Source: Tenrec ecaudatus
Lineage: Eukaryota; Chordata; Mammalia; Afrosoricida; Tenrecidae
Assembly (NCBI RefSeq): GCF_050624435.1
Contig: NC_134546.1
Location: 41,495,501 to 41,559,500 of the forward strand
Direction of reading: 5' to 3'
DNA: 64,000 nucleotides
Shown: positions 33,560-43,559 of the stretch, piece by piece
Layout: each line of letters starts with the position of its first letter
Position numbering within the stretch: position 1 is the stretch's first letter
Notes under the pieces: generated by a model
The model's input: only the letters and a program-made list of their open reading frames with translations
The model's database searches: none
What the model was told of the DNA's origin: nothing
Position numbers and translations under genes: made by a program

Positions 33560-33705
33560 TGGTAAGAAGAGCTCCCATTGTAGAAGAGAACATTGGAGTT
33601 CAGGTTCAGGAGAGTCACTGGCTTCTTTACAATCAGTTGGCTCAGTGTGTAGCAGAGCTGGGATTCAAATCCCTCTTGGGCCTAGAGCCCTGTCCTTCAG
33701 ACTTC
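33560..33705 (-). mobile_element. MIR SINE fragment, reversed
   Basis: 'gtgtagcagagctgggattcaaatccctcttgggcctagagccc' is the reversed MIR head with its B-box region; upstream parts are diverged. Confidence 0.65.
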
Positions 33706-33719
33706 TGCTTTACGCCTCC

Positions 33720-34440
33720 CCAGGAGCCCGGGAGCTAATATCTGATTGAGCGTCTCTGTTAAATCCCAGATTAGGGGTTACAATTTTTAAAATGTCTGAT
33801 TAGAGCAAACATCCCTTGAAGAGATAAAGGACCAATGAGCCTAAACCCTTTGGGTATGTTTGATTTTAAAGAAATTATTTAAATTAATCTTTTTAATTAA
33901 TCTCCTCTTGGAATACTATGGGGATGAGAGAAAAAGGAAACAACCGGTTTCCAGAGCCTTAAGCAGACAGTCAATTGAAGCTCGGGGCCTAGCCCATTAG
34001 CAATCTACTGCCCACAGCTTCCTGTCTGTCAGAGAAAGCATAATGGATTGCAGCCATTGCACCTTGAGATCTCTTGTAGTTCTAACATTCTAGCTGTCAT
34101 GGTCGTACCTGGTGTTGGCCATGCGTTACATTCAGTGAGGACATGCACTGAATGCTACCAATTTGTGAAACTTCAATTTCTCAGAGCCATTTCTTTACTT
34201 AGCCCGCCTGCTTCTTCCGGTGGACAACCTCAATCATAGCCCGAGGAGAATTTCGTGCCCCATAATCCTTGACTCGGGTGAAAATTCAGAGTTGGCAGGC
34301 AAGGGACTCCCGTCTATTAGGACTTCTGTTCTCGACGAGGTTTCTTTTTGGTTGTCTTCTCCCTCCTGACCCCTCGGCCTTAGTTTTATGGAATTTGAGA
34401 TTCAGAATGACTGGGAGAGATTGAGTCGACTAAACTGGAA
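33720..34440. other. Repeat-poor, AT-rich stretch
   Basis: No recognisable repeat or exon. 33860-33905 is a dense AT block ('attatttaaattaatctttttaattaatc') containing repeated TAAT cores. Confidence 0.35.
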
Positions 34441-34446
34441 ATTATT

Positions 34447-36550
34447 CTTATTTTTTTTAATGTTAGTAGTTTAACAAACATGCAATTCACAACCCATCCA
34501 ATTCAGCAGTTTAAATATATTTAAAAGAGTTATACAATCACCACCACAATCAATTTTAGAAAATATTCTTCATTCTTGTAATCATTATTATTAGCTCCCC
34601 ATCTCCCTTAACTTCCCCTGGAATAACTCTAAGAAACTATTAATTTCGTTACTGTCTCTATAGATTTATCTATCCTGAATTTCATATAAATAAAAGCATA
34701 CAACAACCAAAAAACAAAACACAACAAACTAACAGAAAACCCCACCACCAGCAAAAAACAAATTTCAATCCAAAAGAAACAGAAAATAATAAAAACCAGA
34801 TCAAATTTAAAATAGGTCAAAAGGGAAAGCAACTGATAAAGTGCTATATTTTAACCTAACTATATTTTCATTGATATGCTTTTTAATGCACTCTGGTAGT
34901 AAGGTTATTCATACATATCCCTGGTCAATGGTCAGAGGGGATCTGCAGAGACTTGATCCAGGTGTGGACCCTGCAAATGGATGTTGGGCATTCACTGTCA
35001 TCCTTTCTGGAATGACATGCCTTCTGGAAACCAGGTGTTCAGAATGCATGCTCTAGTACAGCCTCTTCCTTCAGTCTTGGGCTTTATTATTTATAATTCC
35101 TGGATTGCAGAGGCTCATAGGCTTCTTCTATATTCACTTAGTTGACACCTCACTTCAATGGCTGCTGCTTTTCAGACAAGCCTGTAAGACCCCAGATGCT
35201 GGGGTTTCTTTGTTTTGCTTTGTTTTATTTTTCTGATACTGGGTCCTGCCTTGTGTTCTCTCTCGTGTTCTCTTACATTACTTCCTTTGCAGGGAATCAG
35301 CTGCCATGTTAAAAGCTTCCCATGGTTTGGGCTTGAACCAAGGCTAACAGCTTGATGGAACTGTTGGCTTCAAGCAGGAGCCCAAAGAAATGTCTTCCTA
35401 TGGTCTGTGGGCCATTTCAGGACTTGGAAATGTAATGGTCAAGTCATTAGAAAGAAACATCCGAGTGAAAAACAAAACAAAAAAAACCCTCCCCATGGAG
35501 AGGCTCACCTGACCAGGAGGTGATGGAGGCCTCTGGTCAACATCCAGTGAGGAATTGAAGCTCTCTCTCTCTCTTCTTATTTACCGGAAGCACTTAGTCC
35601 AATAACTGACAAGGAGCTGAATCTGTCCAATACTGTTGTGAGGGGATGAGGTCACAACCCTGGTTGATATCTTGACTGCAGCCTTGGAAGGGACCCCGGC
35701 AGTCCTTAGGTGGTACCATTAACACACCTAGCTGCTAACAAAAGGCTGGAGGCTTTAATCCACCCAGAGGTGCCTCCCAAGAAAGGCCTAATGGTCTACT
35801 TGTGGACCACACAGACTGGTGTGCTTCTTCGGTGTACATATAGCTGACACCTTACTTAGATGGCTGCATGTTTTAAGATCAGCTTTTAAGACCCTGCATA
35901 CTATTTTTTTTCCTGATAGCTGGGCACCATCTGCTTTCATGATCAACTTTGCTATAGTATAGCACCAATATCTTCAGTGGTTCCTTCACGAGGGTAAATA
36001 TTCAGCAGGGCTACATCGTAAGAAGTGATTGTTCTTACAGTAGGGTTTATGCTAAGTCCAAGCTCAAAATCCATCCATATATCTCAGGCTTATATATATC
36101 CCTGTTCTACTGATGTATAAGCATCATCAGTTTTCATTCAGAGATAATATAAGTAACCTCCACTGGGCCTTTGGTAATTTTAAACATTGGAAAGTCTTTT
36201 TTATCTGAAAAGATAAAGTTTGACCTAATTAGTTTATTAGAATTTCATCTCTCATCAAGGAGGACATGTGTTTTCTTTCCCTTCCTTGTTCCTAATTCCT
36301 CCCCTTTGCTGTCTGCTTCTTCTGTGTATACCTTCCATCTTTTTTCTTTTTCTTTTTTAAACTCATCGATTTGGTATTCAGGACTTTCCTTTGGGCCCCT
36401 GTTAGGAGACATCTTATGCAGAATGAATCATGGAAATAATCCAAGAAGTTCCTCTGATCTTTTTGGGGATCATGCTGAGCCCAGTTCAAATGGGGCAGAA
36501 CTGCCAGCTTGGGGCTGAGTTTCTTGATTTCTTGTGTTGTAGGAGAGTAT
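34447..36550 (-). mobile_element. Old L1 3' UTR, interrupted by a SINE
   Basis: The tail region at 34447-34690 contains 'caccaccacaatcaattttagaaaatattcttc'. Middle blocks include 'gtacagcctcttccttcagtcttggg' and 'agacaagcctgtaagaccccagatgctggg', and later 'ctgatagctgggcaccatctgctttc', all in reversed order. A plus-oriented SINE occupies about 35693-35800. It is more diverged than the L1 3' UTRs at 22-24 kb and 52-54 kb. Confidence 0.75.
35693..35800 (+). mobile_element. SINE fragment within L1 3' UTR
   Basis: 'ccttaggtggtaccattaacacacctagctgctaacaaaaggctggaggctttaatccacccagaggtgcctcccaagaaaggc' is a plus-oriented tRNA-head SINE, truncated 3'. Confidence 0.75.
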
Positions 36551-36879
36551 TTTTACTATTATTATTAGTATTCCCTTTTCTGCTCTCTCAGCATCAGCAT
36601 TGCTAGCTCCAGGTGACTTCCTGATTTATTACCCACATTTTAATTTTTGCCAATGCTGCTGTTTCTTTGAACCCCAAGTCAGCATCGTAACTCTGAGAGG
36701 AGCAAGTACAGGGCCTGGGCCGAGGCACCAAGATGGTTGGCCACAACTCACAGTAATTGTTCTGCAAGCACTGAATATACCAAAAACTAACTTCCAAGGT
36801 TAAGAAGAGGACAGACCCCCTCCAGGGGCTATTTGATACTGACTCTACAAGGATGCTCTTTGTATACGGCATCGTGATG

Positions 36880-37275
36880 AAGAGAGCAGACTTTAGACAT
36901 GAATGGGTTCGATTGCTTTCCAGATCCTACCTTGGTCATCTTAAGGGTAGTGCTGTGGGTTGAGTGGACTGCTAACTCCTAAGGTGGCAGTTCAAATCCA
37001 CCAGGGGCTCTGAGGGAGAAACATGCCGCTCACTGTCTGTGCTAATGCAAGATCTAGTTCTAGAAACCTTATGGAGCAATTGTATTCTGTCCAATGAGGT
37101 CATTCTGAGTGGGAGTCCATTCCCATAGCAGAGGGCTCATATGCAATCTGAGGTATCGCCCTTTACTTTTCTAAGCTGTAGGTTCTGCATTATCGACCTC
37201 CTAGGGTCCATATGAAGGTCAAGTGTGATAGTTCTGTGGGTGTTTCGTGTATGCCAGGAACCAGAATAAGTGATC
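36880..37275 (+). mobile_element. MIR split by an AfroSINE
   Basis: MIR head sequence ends near 36940 ('gaatgggttcgattgctttccagatcctacc') and resumes near 37155 ('cctttacttttctaagctgtaggttctgc…tgaaggtcaagtgtgatag…gtatgccaggaacc'). Between, about 36945-37120, is a plus AfroSINE ('gtgctgtgggttgagtggactgctaactcctaaggtggcagttcaaatccaccaggggctc'). Confidence 0.7.
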
Positions 37276-37324
37276 TCTTCCAGAGGATATCATTTCCTCC
37301 TTCCTGCAGGATTATACCCATTTG

Positions 37325-37420
37325 GCAGCTGAGGAAGCTGAGGCTTGAAGAGACTAAGTAACTTATCCAAGGTTACACTGGAAGCAAGTAGTCGACTTGA
37401 GTGCGACTCCCGTAGAAGGT
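37325..37420 (-). mobile_element. MIR fragment, reversed
   Basis: 'gctgaggaagctgaggcttgaagagactaagtaacttatccaaggttacactggaagcaag' is the reversed MIR core. Confidence 0.75.
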
Positions 37421-37489
37421 CAGCTACGCTATCAATTCAGTCTTCAGATTCCTTGTTACATAATGAGGATAAACCCTTGGCACATGCTT

Positions 37490-37640
37490 GTTGTTGTTAG
37501 CTGCCATAAATTGGCTCCCACCTCACTGTGATTCTATGCATATTTGCATCACTGGGTTTGCATCACTGGGACCCGTGGAATGTTCTTTGATTTTTAGAAG
37601 AAGATTGCCAGGCCTTTCATTATGGAAAGTCTGCCTTTGT
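37490..37640 (-). mobile_element. AfroSINE/RTE-tail SINE, reversed
   Basis: 'gttgttgttagctgccataaattggctcccacctcactgtg' (reversed tail) leads to 'agaagattgccaggcctttc'. Confidence 0.8.
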
Positions 37641-37642
37641 TA

Positions 37643-37852
37643 AAAAACAAAACCAAACCCAAACTCACTGCCATTGAAATAATGGTGACTCAAAACAACC
37701 CCCCCACCACCCCCGTGGCTTTTCAAGACTCTTCACTGTTCAAGGGAGTAGAAGGCCCACTCTTTCTCCCATGGAGCTGCTAGTCATTTTGAACAGCTGA
37801 CTGTGTGGCTTGCAGCCCAAATCATAAACACTAAGCCACTATGGCTCCTAGT
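37643..37852 (-). mobile_element. AfroSINE, reversed
   Basis: 'aaaaccaaacccaaactcactgccattgaaataatggtgac' … 'ctttctcccatggagctgctagtcattttgaacagctgac' … 'ctaagccactatggctcc' gives a complete reversed element directly abutting the previous one. Confidence 0.88.
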
Positions 37853-37899
37853 ATTGCTGAAATCTGTTCAGCATCCTAGCAATAGGCAAACCTCTTCTG

Positions 37900-38440
37900 A
37901 AAGACAGATGGTGGCTGTGCTTGAGGTGCGTTGGTGAAATGAACCAGCTCTCTTGAATGGAAGGTGAGAAATCTACTACTGGACTACCTATGTCCCATCG
38001 GCTATGGTGGCAGTGGTGGTTGTTAGGTGCCATTGAATGGCTTTCAACCAATAGCGACTCTATACACAACAGAGAAACACTGCCTAGTTCTGCGCCATCC
38101 TCAGTGTTGCAGCCACTGTGTCAGTTCCTCGTGTGGAGGCCCTTCCTCTTTCCACAGCCCCTCTCATTTACCCAGCATGACATCCTTTTCCAGGACTGGT
38201 CTCCACCGATTGCGTGTAAGATCACATCTTCCCATTCTTGCTTCTAAGGACCATTCTGGCTTCGCTCTTCCAAGACACGTTTGTTTGTTCTTTCGGTAGT
38301 CCATGGCTCTTTCAATACTCTTTGCGAGCACCGTGATTTAAATGCATTGATTTTTTCTTTGATCTTCCTTATTCAAGGTCCAACTTTCACATGCGTATGA
38401 GGTGATTGAAAATACCATGACTTGCGCCAGGCTTGTGGTT
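37900..38440 (-). mobile_element. tRNA-Gly-like head plus reversed RTE 3' region
   Basis: 37910-37990 resembles the reverse of a tRNA-Gly-type sequence ('gaaggtgagaaatctactactggactacc'), too diverged to be a functional tRNA. From about 38015 it continues into reversed RTE: 'gttgttaggtgccattgaatggctttcaacc', 'ctgcgccatcctcagtgttgcagccactgtg', 'cccagcatgacatccttttccagg', 'tgcgtatgaggtgattgaaaataccatgac'. The join may be a composite element or adjacent insertions. Confidence 0.65.
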
Positions 38441-38619
38441 AATAGCAGTTAATATCAACCAGTTATTATAGTAACACTCCTTTCAAAAGACTAATAATGT
38501 ATGGAGTACTTTTATTCACATAATGACTAACATATAAGCTCCATGAAGATAGGGATTTCTGTCTATTTCTTGTTTTATCCCCACTGTCCAGAAAAGTGCT
38601 TGGATGGAAAAAAAAAACA

Positions 38620-38745
38620 GTTCTTTTAGGCAATCCATGACCCTCTGTGTATCAGAATACAAGTATGCTCCATTGAGTTTTCAGTGGTTGATTTTTTGGA
38701 AGTGGATCACTAAATCTTTGTGTTTTTTTTCAAGGCATTTGATAA
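38620..38745 (-). mobile_element. SINE fragment, reversed
   Basis: 'gtatgctccattgagttttcagtggttgattttttggaagtggatcac' matches the reversed SINE body. Confidence 0.75.
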
Positions 38746-38759
38746 ATTCATAAATGTAT

Positions 38760-39798
38760 GCGTCTTCTTAACCATTCATCCATTCACTTTATGGACACAG
38801 TATACAAAACACCTAATATGTGCAGGTTTTGTGTCATGTGCTAGGATAAAATACAACTCTTGACCTTGAGGAATTTATGATATGATGGAGGAAGCAGACT
38901 TGTCAACCAGCAACTCAATCCCATGCTGGTGTACCTCGGGGTTTTTCCAAGTGCTGGGGTGAATGGAGCACACAGCTCTTAAAAAATTTTTTGGGGGGGC
39001 AGCTGCTGATTAATGCTCCTCTCATGCTGCCACCTGAGATTTCACAGAAAACAAATTTATTTATTAGGGTTTGCTTCTTGATGACAAGTTTTTAAAATTG
39101 TTTTCTGCGTAGCATTTAAGTAGATGGGGTAAATTTTCCTTGCAGAGGGAAGCGGGTGTGAAGAATGAGGGTGGAGGTGTTTTGCTGTGTAGGCTATGCA
39201 TTGCATAACATGGTGATTAATATGGATTATGATGGGCATGGTGCCATCAGGGGTGGACAACGCGACAGTGCTATGGCAAGAGCCTGTGAGGCCATCTCTG
39301 AATCACTGAGCTCTGGGGTTGGGAGATTGGAAACCACTTAAATAAAGCCTCTGAGGATAGATCTTGAGCTTCTGGGTCTCAATGGCCTGTATGGAGAACC
39401 AGTACATGGCCCAGCAAAGAGTCGGAACGGATGGCTTTTCTAAAGAGGATGCGCTCCATCAGGGAATCACCATCGTATGAATTTAGTTGGTATGTTTCAC
39501 ATTGACGTAACTGAGATCACCAACAAAATGGTCATGCTTTTCAGTTTAACCCTTATGTAATCTTGGGCCTCTTGTTTGTGCCAATAACTCTTCACTTCTC
39601 ACCATGTTGAGGTCTAACAGCTTGAGGAACAAGTACAGCCCTTGGTAACCCTGTGGAATTGGAGTTGGCAGGATTTTGTTGTTTGCTTTTGTAATAAGTC
39701 TTCTTGTGCTTTCTCAGGTTATATGGCAGAAACTCACTGACAGGTTGGTTTATTCGGTTTAGAAACACAGAAGTGCTCATCCCCAGAAAAGGAACTCT
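38760..39798. other. Unassigned, no gene recognised
   Basis: No gene, RNA or clear repeat seen. Confidence 0.45.
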
Positions 39799-39997
39799 CA
39801 TGGTGGGGTCGTTACGTGTTGGGCTACTAACTGCAAGATCAGCAGTTCAAAACCACCAGCTGTTCTGTGGGTGAGAAATGGGGCTTTCTACTCTCTTAGA
39901 GAGTTACAGCCTCAGGAACTCACAGGAGCACTTCTACCCTGTCCTATACAGTCACTGGGAGTACACATCAACTTAATGGCAATGAGTTTGGTTTTAT
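39799..39997 (+). mobile_element. AfroSINE, full length
   Basis: 'catggtggggtcgttacgtgttgggctactaactgcaagatcagcagttcaaaaccaccagctg' through 'ctaccctgtcctatacagtcactgggagtacacatcaacttaatggcaatgagtttggtttt' is complete, head to tail. Confidence 0.9.
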
Positions 39998-40289
39998 GGT
40001 CCCCAGAGGGGGGTTGTACTGGCTAGATGGTGTTCCTGAGTTTGTAGAATGGTCATATTTCTGGGTGTGGGAACTCCGCCCAATAAGGATTGGGTTTGAC
40101 CACTCTTCTCTAGGATCCCATGCCAAGGTGCAGGGTTTAAGGCAGACCCAAAGCCTGGCCAATGTTTCTCACCCAGCTCCCTTGCTTTTCCTCATATCCG
40201 GCCCTCTCCCATGCAAAGGAATTAAGAAGATTGAGGTCAGAGTTGCAGGCCTGAATGGAAAGAACACTGTCCTAGAAAACTAGAAAACT

Positions 40290-40480
40290 GAGTGATAGAT
40301 TTGACTCTGCCACTAATTAATGGCTAAACCAGTCATTCCTCCTTTCTGGGCTATAATTTTCCCATCTGTACATAGCATCATCTCTTTGAATCTTCCTTCT
40401 AGAGCTTTAATGAAGGTAAAATAAGGCAATGAATCAGAAGGCGTTTTAAAATAGCATGTGTGCTATATGAGAATGATGTG
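40290..40480 (+). mobile_element. MIR SINE
   Basis: 'tttgactctgccactaattaatggctaaaccagtc' and 'ctggg ctataattttcccatctgtac' follow the MIR core in sense orientation. Confidence 0.7.
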
Positions 40481-40884
40481 TGGGTGTTTGCTTGTGGTCT
40501 CAGCCCAGTTGGCTTGATCATTGGACCTCGGGAGACAGAGGATGTCTTTGAGTTCTCTAACTTCAAGCATTGCACCACGTTGAATAAATAAGTAGACAGT
40601 ATCAGCAAACAGCATCTTGAGGTTCTCTTAGAATAAAAAGCAAAGCCTTTTATTAAGTCAGGATTCCTAAGGGGCTAATCAGTTAGAATACTGGCTGCTG
40701 TAACAAATAAACTCCCAAGCTATCTGTGGCTTAAAGCATTAAACGTTTATTTCTCACTCAGTAATAACCAAGCGCACGTGTTTATTGCTAGCAGGTGTTT
40801 GTTTTGTTTTGGTTCTCGTTGCAATGTTTGCATGCTGACCCAGTTTTCTTCTATTTTCCCACTCTGTCACTAGGGTATTCCTTC

Positions 40885-41053
40885 GTACACTGACTGAGCC
40901 TTAAAATCACCCCGAGAACTTTAAAAATTGAGAGCCGACACCCCTTCCAGAGATTTGAATTTGATTGGCTTGGAATGTGACCAGCTGTTGGGATTTTAAA
41001 CATCTTCACGTGATTGATTCTAATGGACAGCCCAAGTTGAGAACTACTACTAT
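40885..41053 (+). mobile_element. MER5A-like hAT-Charlie MITE
   Basis: 'aaaatcaccccgagaactttaaaaattgagagccgacaccccttccagagatttgaatttg' through 'cagcccaagttgagaactactac' follows the MER5A order, including its terminal inverted repeat ('tgagaaccactg' type). Ancient mammalian DNA transposon. Confidence 0.75.
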
Positions 41054-41059
41054 GTCTTA

Positions 41060-42140
41060 AAGGCCTCAATCATCAAAAGTAGAAACAATGCCGATGCGCT
41101 TGACAACCTTAACCCCTAGTTGATGGTCATCATGCCTGTTGCATTCTGGGAGCGGAAACCAGTCAGATGCTCCCGCTCTCCTGGTGCCAGGTAGGCTGGG
41201 CCAGATGTGCTCTCTGGCCGGGTTGATGGCTCCCAGGAAGAACTGTGTACTGTGGAAGGAGAGCGTGCAATTTGGGGGTGTGCTTTTGCCATCTGTGATG
41301 TAGTCTGTCTTCCTCAGTTCTGATCTTTTGCATGAAAACTTGGAGCTGTTGTCAATTTGAAGAGCCTCTTTTAGGCAGTGGGGGATGAGTGAGTATCACC
41401 TGGGAACCAGAGTATTTCCACATTCTTGTCTGCATCCTGGTATTAGAAAGCAAGTTGTTATTTGTTGACATGAAGAGTAGTATTTTTAGGCAGGTAGGCT
41501 TGGTTAAAACCGTCCCTTATTACTTCTCAATTTGTATTTGGGCATGTTGATTAACATCTTCAACCTTCACTTTTGCCGAATGTAAACTATGGATAATTAT
41601 GTCAACATTGAAAGGTTTTATACGATACTGCCTGTTAGGGTGCTGGAAATGAGAGACACAGGACAGGAGAGATCCTTGGAGCAGAGAGAGCTTCTCTGTA
41701 GTGGTTGGAAATGAGAAGTGAGGCTGTTTCCCTGACGGGCTAAGAGATTCCTCCGGGTCCTCGCTGCACTTACCCTGGCAGATTGGAATGAGGGGATATA
41801 GTTTCCTCCTCCAGCCTGGGACCTTCTAGAAAGGCAATCAGGTTTCTTCACATTCCTGGGGCTTTGATTGGATATGTGCTGCCATGTCTTTCCTCAGCAT
41901 CCACCTGCCCCAGCAGTGGGGAAAGAGCTTACTCCCAGATCCCTGATCAGCTTTCCAACAACCAGAAGCCTTGATCAGGGCCAGAGCTTGCCCTTAGCCT
42001 TCCTGGAGGTTCCTACTGGAGTACCTAAGGCCGCTACCTGTGGGCTGTTGATAAGAGGAGATGGTAGCTAGCAGGGAGTTTCTCTATGAGTGAAGAGGGG
42101 ATGGGGCTACTGGGAGATTTTTCAGAGAATTGCCTCCTAG
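41060..42140. other. Unassigned, no gene recognised
   Basis: No repeat, RNA gene or exon recognised. Confidence 0.45.
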
Positions 42141-42146
42141 GATCCT

Positions 42147-42665
42147 GTGTTAGTCTGTGTACTTTAGAGAAACAAATCCATAGAAATGCATGTATAAGAG
42201 AGAGTTTTATATAAAGGTTAAGTGCGCATCATGAAAACATCCCAACCCAGTGCTGCCGAAGCCCCCAAGTCCAACATTAACCCATATGTCCAACACCAAT
42301 CCACAAAGTCCTCCTCCATCTCACAAAACAGATGCAATGATGCCGACTGCAGGAGGAAGAAAGCTGAGTCAGTGAACACGTAAGCATCTCAGTGCTGGCA
42401 GGGGTCTCCACATGGCTGCTCCAGCACCCAGAACTGCATCGGGGTAGGTCCATGCGGCTTCTCTTTGGGGATGTCTTACAGGAAGTGAGCCTTGCCAGCT
42501 CAAGCAGAGAACTGGCTAAGGCAGCTGCACCCTAGTCCGCCCATCACAAAGTAAGAGATCCAAGAACTTGAAAGGCGAGGTTCACAGAGTCATTTATCCC
42601 TCCGCCCTTCAATTAACTCCACATGTGTTTATTGGCCAGGTTGGCACAATAAACTAACCACCTCA
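42147..42665. mobile_element. LTR-like 519-bp element flanked by 6-bp repeats
   Basis: Direct repeats GATCCT lie at 42141-42146 and 42666-42671. The element opens 'gtgttagtctgtgtactttagagaaacaaatcc' and ends 'gttggcacaataaactaaccacctca', with an AATAAA near the end and no poly(A) tail. It has no long open frame. This is consistent with a solo LTR or another non-LINE insertion; I cannot assign a family. Confidence 0.6.
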
Positions 42666-42917
42666 GATCCTAAGAAGGATGCTCCTGGGCTACTGCCTGC
42701 CAGCTCTGCTGATGGCTCTGTCCAACCCTGCAGACAGCATCAATACCTTTGGGGAAAATTACTGCTCACCATGCAGCTTACTTTCGGGGGTCCTTAACCT
42801 TCATCTCTCTGTTTCCTCTTTTGTGCCAGAGTCTGCAAGCAAAACTCCATAGCCCCTCACACAGACTACAGAAAATACTCTCAAAGTATCGCACATCACC
42901 GAGTGATGGCTTAAGCT

Positions 42918-43095
42918 TCACAAGCCTTGGTGGTGTATCAGGTTATGCGTGGGACTGCTAACTACAAGGTCAGTGGTTCTAAACCAGCATCTGCTCTGAG
43001 GGAGAGAGATGAGTTTAGTTTAAAGATTTACAGTCTCAGAAACCCACAGGAGAGTCTAGATAGAGCCACTCTAAGTTGAAATGGGCTTGTTTGTT
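42918..43095 (+). mobile_element. AfroSINE
   Basis: 'ccttggtggtgtatcaggttatgcgtgggactgctaactacaaggtcagtggttctaaacc' and 'cagtctcagaaacccacaggagag' are in order; the 3' end is diverged. Confidence 0.85.
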
Positions 43096-43239
43096 GAGTT
43101 TTGATACTGAGATCTTTATCTTTTTATAATTATTTTTTAAAGAAACTTGTTGCAAACAAATTGCTCCCAACTGATGGTGACCTCAGGTGTGTTCAATGAC
43201 TGTTTGTTTTTTTTCTAAAGTTAATCACCAGGGTCATTT

Positions 43240-43350
43240 TTCATAGTGTCTTTGGGTGTATTTGAACCTGCACCCCCTGGGGATGCTGTCTCATTTTTCC
43301 TGATGAGGAAATAGGCTCAGAGAAGGTAGGAAATGTGTCCAGGGTGATGC
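43240..43350 (-). mobile_element. MIR-like fragment, reversed (weak)
   Basis: 'gatgaggaaataggctcagagaaggtaggaaatgtgtccagggtgatgcagcttg' resembles the reversed MIR core. Confidence 0.5.
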
Positions 43351-43559
43351 AGCTTGTTTCAAGTCTCCTCTTCTCCATTCTGGCTTTCCAAAATGTCTTT
43401 GCATATGAACCAAGCATTCTTATACCCGAGCCAGGGGATCTTATTATGAGGGCCACTTTTCCAGTCCTGAATCTGAGCACACCACCCTCTGGCCTTTTCG
43501 GGGGAAATGCTGGCCCTGAAACAGCAGTTAAAATATGAACTCCAACATGTCTACTGTTT

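Noticed and set aside
37910-37990. Possible tRNA-Gly gene, minus strand
   Set aside because: Only loosely tRNA-like, with poor stem pairing by eye, and attached to an RTE-derived body. A SINE head is the simpler explanation.
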